Under the pieces are notes generated by a model. That model was not told where the DNA came from and did no database searches. It worked only from the letters and a program-made list of their open reading frames with translations. Both the position numbers and the translations under genes were made by a program. From Planctomyces sp. SH-PL62 (GTDB lineage Bacteria > Planctomycetota > Planctomycetia > Isosphaerales > Isosphaeraceae): a DNA stretch of 64,000 nucleotides. Below, piece by piece: positions 63,540 to 64,000 of the stretch. Each line of letters opens with the position of its first letter. The first letter of the stretch is position 1. Location: assembly GCF_001610895.1 (NCBI RefSeq), contig NZ_CP011273.1, forward strand, positions 1,426,001-1,490,000. The letters are read 5' to 3'.

Positions 63540-64000
63540 TCACATCTTGGAGATGACCGCCGTGGCGAACTCGCTGCACTTCACCTGCTTGGCGCCGTCC
63601 ATCAGGCGGGCGAAGTCATAGGTGACGGTCTTCTGATCGATCGCGCCGTCCATCCCCTTGATGATCAGGTCGGCGGCCTCGGTCCAGCCCATGTAGCGGA
63701 ACATCATCTCGCCGGAGAGGATGACCGAGCCGGGGTTGACCTGGTCGAGGTCGGCGTACTTGGGGGCCGTGCCGTGGGTGGCCTCGAAGACGGCGTGGCC
63801 GGTGAGGTAGTTGATGTTGCCGCCCGGCGCGATGCCGATGCCGCCGACCTGCGCGGCCAGGGCGTCCGACAGGTAGTCGCCGTTGAGGTTCATCGTGGCG
63901 ATGACCTCGAAGTCGGTCGGGCGGGTCAGGATCTGCTGGAGGGTGATGTCGGCGATGGCGTCCTTGATCAGGACCTTGCCGGAGTCGAAGGCGGCCTTCT
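63540..64000 (-). CDS. icd: NADP-dependent isocitrate dehydrogenase, C-terminal part (right edge of window)
   Basis: The stop is at 63540-63542 and the frame runs off the right end of the window. The visible 153 residues contain [36 protein letters not shown], and [33 protein letters not shown]. These match bacterial isocitrate dehydrogenase, in which the HGTAPKYA stretch contacts the NADP adenosine phosphate. It catalyses the oxidative decarboxylation of isocitrate in the citric acid cycle. Isopropylmalate dehydrogenase is excluded by the long tail and by the [10 protein letters not shown] motif. Confidence 0.93.
   Translation of the reverse strand, partial: KAAFDSGKVLIKDAIADITLQQILTRPTDFEVIATMNLNGDYLSDALAAQVGGIGIAPGGNINYLTGHAVFEATHGTAPKYADLDQVNPGSVILSGEMMFRYMGWTEAADLIIKGMDGAIDQKTVTYDFARLMDGAKQVKCSEFATAVISKM

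Overview
The window is high-GC bacterial DNA with dense, mostly GTG/ATG/TTG-started genes and very long antisense shadow frames. The gene content points to a planctomycete, most likely of the Isosphaeraceae (Paludisphaera/Singulisphaera type). The markers are a DUF1559 prepilin-like protein with a small lipoprotein behind it, choice-of-anchor A/PEP-CTERM proteins, a TIGR03067 domain, a surface-type LESRLL N-terminus, and large secreted heme/HEAT-repeat proteins. The genus is inference; the phylum-level call is fairly safe.

Layout. 1-389: tail of a glutamyl-Q tRNA(Asp) synthetase. 773-4475: secreted DUF1223 protein, DoxX membrane protein overlapping an ECF sigma factor, and a diheme cytochrome. 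5076-8413: DUF1559 protein, lipoprotein, convergent DUF362 Tat protein, coiled-coil protein. 8896-11037: a compact ECF41 sigma-factor module (cupin, sigma, SDR reductase) with a matching ECF41-type promoter in front. 11065-15207: a GT39-like membrane protein and two tandem choice-of-anchor A/PEP-CTERM genes, the first frameshifted. 15553-17857: an eight-heme HAO-like cytochrome and a membrane partner. 17965-21691: hisD, a GNAT acetyltransferase, hisC and hisB. 21735-30353: LPG-synthase-like flippase-type protein, amino-acid permease, a 1385-residue heme/HEAT protein and two tandem membrane paralogues. 30474-31320: an orphan gene next to a frameshifted gene remnant. 31360-33639: S9 peptidase. 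33783-37242: a three-gene hydroxyproline catabolic set (deaminase, epimerase, FAD oxidase). 37267-43747: methyltransferase, YbaK deacylase, small membrane protein, an eight-repeat Trp-rich protein, a 522-residue Tat protein and a PLP dehydratase. 44173-50134: a four-gene PspA / AAA+ / TPM-domain membrane-stress type operon. 50183-54179: secreted esterase-like hydrolase, cupin, TIGR03067-SOUL fusion. 54759-64000: Kup potassium transporter, M28 peptidase, two GT39-type transferases, a GT4 glycosyltransferase and the C-terminal part of isocitrate dehydrogenase.

Three intergenic regions carry dispersed repeats: a short element with 14-bp inverted ends is present at 54277-54475 and again at 40505-40943, where a second repeat about 250 bp long has inserted into it; the core of that inserted repeat also occurs alone at 34720-34988. 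No tRNA, rRNA, CRISPR array, transposase gene or replication origin was recognised. The most interesting systems are the PspA/AAA+/TPM operon, the ECF41 module with its predicted promoter, the octaheme cytochrome pair and the nested repeats.
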